Positions 7,064 to 9,265 of a stretch of 9,265 nt of DNA are shown in pieces (the stretch's first letter is position 1; each line of letters starts with the position of its first letter). The DNA is taken from contig JANQUX010000095.1 in the NCBI GenBank assembly GCA_030730545.1, positions 1 to 9,265 on the forward strand, given 5' to 3'. Position numbers and translations under genes: made by a program. The notes beneath the pieces are model-generated. The model did not search any database, had not been told where the DNA came from, and worked only from the letters and a program-made list of their open reading frames with translations. The stretch comes from Maribacter sp. Lineage in GTDB: Bacteria; Bacteroidota; Bacteroidia; Flavobacteriales; Flavobacteriaceae.

Positions 7064-8959
7064 TTATTTCAGTATTACAATACCTAACGGCGGAATTGTA
7101 ATTTCAATCGATTTGTTATGACCGTGAGCTGGTTTGGTAGAAGACTTTATTTTATTGTTTAAATTTCCGCCACCACCATATTTGGCATCGTCACTATTTA
7201 AAACTTCTGTTAATTTTCCTTTTTTAGGATTACCGATTCTGTAATTCTCTCTCGGTACAGGGGTGAAATTACACGCTATAATTAAATCATTTTCCTCATC
7301 ATGTCCTTTTCGTACATACGTTAAGACCGAGTTTTCGTGATCACCATAATCTATCCATTGAAAACCTGCTTCACTAAATTGCTTTTCATATAAGGCGGGT
7401 GCGTTTTTGTATAGATGATTTAAATCTTTTACAAAATCTTGAATACCCTTATGACCATCATATTTTAATAAATGCCAGTCTAAACTTTGTTCAAAATTCC
7501 ATTCTTCCGTTTGCCCAAATTCGCAACCCATAAACATTAATTTGGTGCCTGGGTGGGTAAACATGTAGCCGAACAACAACCTTAAATTAGCAAATCGCTG
7601 CCATTCATCGCCAGGCATTCTATACACCAACGACTTCTTGCCATACACTACCTCATCATGAGAAAAAGGCAACATAAAATGCTCTGTAAAAGCATAGGTC
7701 ATACTAAAGGTTAGATCATTCTGGTGATGTTTTCTATATATCGGTTCTTTTTGAAAAAATTGTAATGTATCATGCATCCAACCCATCATCCATTTCATAC
7801 CAAAACCTAAGCCACCATGCTCAACTGGTTTAGATACTCCTGAAAACGCCGTAGATTCTTCGGCAATAGTCTGTACACCTTCAAAACTAGAATAGACCGC
7901 TTCATTCAATTCGCGAATAAAAGATATGGCTTCTAAATTTTCGTTGTTACCGTACATATTTGGTTCCCACTCACCATCTTCTCTAGAATAATCTAAGTAT
8001 AGCATAGATGCAACAGCATCTACTCGAAGACCATCTACATGAAATTGATCTAACCAGAATATGGCATTACTTATAAGAAATGCTCTAACTTCATTTCTAC
8101 CATAATTAAAGATTAAACTCTTCCAATCGGTATGGTACCCTTTTCTTCTATCTGGATGTTCATATAAATTAGAACCATCAAAGAAACCTAGACCATGAGC
8201 ATCTTCTGGAAAATGAGATGGTACCCAGTCTAAAATTACGCCTATATCGTTTTGATGAAAAGTATCTACTAAAAGTTTGAATTCTTCAGGAGAACCAAAT
8301 CTTGAAGTTGGTGCAAAATAACCTGTTAATTGATAGCCCCAAGAAGGATCATAAGGGTATTCCATTATCGGCATAAACTCTACATGGGTATACCCCATAT
8401 CTTTAACATAGTTTACAAGATCTACCGCAAACTCATGGTAAGTCAAAAATTTATTCTCCGCATTTTTCTTCCATGACCCTAAATGCACTTCATAAACGGA
8501 GTATGGTTTGTCTAATCCGTTTTTATCTTTTCGATAGCCCATCCAAGCATCATCTTTCCAATCATGCTCTGCAGTCCAAATTATTGACGCTGTATTTGGT
8601 GGGTGCTCGCAGTACCGTGCGAAAGGATCTGCTTTCTCTGTCCAAATATCATTATTGACAGATTGTATCTTATATTTATAGACTTCGCCTTTACCAATAT
8701 TGGGAATAAAACCCTCCCAAATACCGCTCGAATCCCATCTAACATTCAACTTATGGTCGTCTGAATCCCAAGAATTAAAATTACCTACGACCGATACAGA
8801 TTTTGCAGATGGTGCCCAAACGGCAAAGTACGTACCTGCTACACCATCAACTTCAACCAAATGAGAACCCAACTTTTCATACAGGCGATAATGCTTACCA
8901 CCTTTAAAAAGATCAATATCAAAATCGGTAAATAATGTGTGTACTTTTACGTTTGGCAT
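7064..8959 (-). CDS. glgB: 1,4-alpha-glucan (glycogen) branching enzyme
   Basis: A 631-residue enzyme that cuts alpha-1,4-glucan chains and rejoins the segment through an alpha-1,6 bond, creating glycogen branches in the cytoplasm. Layout: N-terminal CBM48-type beta-sandwich (about 30-125, with GTYFAVWAPSAKSVSVVGNFNSW at 42-64), GH13 barrel (about 155-520), and C-terminal beta domain (about 530-631). Catalytic residues, at the same mutual spacing as E. coli GlgB Asp405/Glu458/Asp526: nucleophile Asp314 (GLRVDAV), acid/base Glu367 (IAEEST), stabiliser Asp435 (FSHDEV). EYPYDPSWGYQ (200-210) is a further branching-enzyme mark. It lacks the ~100-residue N1 domain of the E. coli enzyme, as many shorter bacterial GlgBs do. 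ATG at 8959 is the only reasonable start, placed about 30 residues before the CBM48 domain. It is the first gene of the minus-strand unit, with the GH31 gene 83 bases downstream. No other glg gene is in the window. Confidence 0.96.
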   Translation of the reverse strand: MPNVKVHTLFTDFDIDLFKGGKHYRLYEKLGSHLVEVDGVAGTYFAVWAPSAKSVSVVGNFNSWDSDDHKLNVRWDSSGIWEGFIPNIGKGEVYKYKIQSVNNDIWTEKADPFARYCEHPPNTASIIWTAEHDWKDDAWMGYRKDKNGLDKPYSVYEVHLGSWKKNAENKFLTYHEFAVDLVNYVKDMGYTHVEFMPIMEYPYDPSWGYQLTGYFAPTSRFGSPEEFKLLVDTFHQNDIGVILDWVPSHFPEDAHGLGFFDGSNLYEHPDRRKGYHTDWKSLIFNYGRNEVRAFLISNAIFWLDQFHVDGLRVDAVASMLYLDYSREDGEWEPNMYGNNENLEAISFIRELNEAVYSSFEGVQTIAEESTAFSGVSKPVEHGGLGFGMKWMMGWMHDTLQFFQKEPIYRKHHQNDLTFSMTYAFTEHFMLPFSHDEVVYGKKSLVYRMPGDEWQRFANLRLLFGYMFTHPGTKLMFMGCEFGQTEEWNFEQSLDWHLLKYDGHKGIQDFVKDLNHLYKNAPALYEKQFSEAGFQWIDYGDHENSVLTYVRKGHDEENDLIIACNFTPVPRENYRIGNPKKGKLTEVLNSDDAKYGGGGNLNNKIKSSTKPAHGHNKSIEITIPPLGIVILK

Positions 8960-9132
8960 ATAATTGGTTTATTTTGGTAAAGCTAATCATCTTTTAAAGA
9001 CGTTCGACTCTAATAATTTATAGTTAAGAATACAGCAGTTAATATCCGATTTATATATTTAAATACCAAAAATGGAACGCTTTTTGAAAGAACTATTCAA
9101 AATTTAAACGTAAACCGAATAATTATAACATT
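8960..9132. promoter_or_regulatory. Divergent intergenic region between glgB and the collagen-like gene
   Basis: This 173-base, strongly A+T-rich gap separates two divergent start codons, so it must contain the glgB promoter (minus) and the promoter of the collagen-like gene (plus). One-mismatch matches to the Bacteroidota -7 element TAnnTTTG are present on each strand: TAGCTTTA on the minus strand (8978-8985) and TATATTTA on the plus strand (9054-9061). Neither has a convincing -33 TTTG or TTG at the right spacing, so no exact promoter is called. Neither start codon has a clear Shine-Dalgarno sequence, as usual in this phylum. No operator palindrome stands out. Confidence 0.55.
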
Positions 9133-9265
9133 ATGAAAAAACTGAATTTATTTTTAGGCGCACTTGTAACTCTATTATTTATTTCTTGTGAAGGACCACA
9201 GGGACCTCCTGGATTTGATGGATTTGATGGCGAAAGAGGACCTGCCGGACAAGATGGCGTAGATG
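9133..9265 (+). CDS. Collagen-like lipoprotein, 3' end missing
   Basis: Only the first 44 codons are in the window. ATG at 9133 starts a lipoprotein-type signal peptide: MKKLN, hydrophobic LFLGALVTLLFIS, then Cys19 as the likely lipidated residue. The lipobox (FISC) is loose but acceptable for Bacteroidota. Glu20 follows, and from residue 21 the sequence is an uninterrupted run of eight Gly-X-Y triplets: GPQ, GPP, GFD, GFD, GER, GPA, GQD, GVD. This is collagen-like and could form a short triple-helical stalk anchored to a membrane. From recollection, flavobacterial proteins of this kind have a short collagen-like stretch followed by a beta-sandwich domain, but that part is outside the window. 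Function is unknown; surface or periplasmic location is inferred. It is divergent from glgB, and no functional link is evident. Confidence 0.85.
   Translation, partial: MKKLNLFLGALVTLLFISCEGPQGPPGFDGFDGERGPAGQDGVD
9193..9264 (+). repeat. Gly-X-Y collagen-like triplets
   Basis: Eight consecutive triplets lie in frame, up to the window edge. The third and fourth (Gly-Phe-Asp) are a perfect 9-base tandem duplication, GGATTTGAT at 9211-9219 and 9220-9228. Asp occupies the Y position in four of eight triplets. Confidence 0.85.

Overview
The window reads as an ordinary stretch of chromosome from a marine-type member of the Flavobacteriaceae (Bacteroidota). The grounds are the A+T-rich composition, starts preceded by A/T-rich leaders rather than Shine-Dalgarno sequences, lysine/asparagine-rich proteins, and protein families typical of that group (DUF4097 and head-GIN/DUF2807 envelope proteins, an M48 lipoprotein peptidase, a UMF1-type MFS transporter, a collagen-like lipoprotein). 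The genus cannot be fixed from the sequence alone. No mobile element, CRISPR array, tRNA or rRNA is visible.

Left block (+ strand, 1-2355): the 3' part of a gene for a single-pass membrane protein that resembles the anti-sigma partner of an ECF sigma factor, then a DUF4097 protein overlapping it by 23 bases, then a DUF2807 (head GIN domain) protein 18 bases downstream. The last two are exported and carry regular ~17-21-residue repeats suggesting beta-solenoids. The unit looks like one envelope-associated operon and ends in a hairpin terminator at 2331-2355. The expected sigma-factor gene would lie left of the window.

Middle and right block (- strand, 8959 down to 2340): glgB (glycogen branching enzyme), a cytoplasmic GH31 alpha-glucosidase and an M48 lipoprotein metallopeptidase, with gaps of 83 and 36 bases, form a probable operon. 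It closes with a strong hairpin plus U-tract terminator at 3673-3707. A UMF1-family MFS transporter starts directly after that terminator (ATG at 3671) and runs convergently into the left block, so its last codons lie inside the left block's terminator. GlgB and the GH31 enzyme plausibly act together on internal alpha-glucan. The reason for the linked peptidase is not evident from the sequence.

Right edge (+ strand, 9133-9265): a divergent gene for a lipoprotein with collagen-like Gly-X-Y triplets begins and is cut by the window end. The 173-base region between it and glgB must hold both promoters.

I do not see a clearly new system. The most useful points for a second look are the terminator placed immediately before the MFS start codon (which also decides that start), the two unlike solenoid proteins in one anti-sigma-linked operon, and the peptidase in a glycogen operon.
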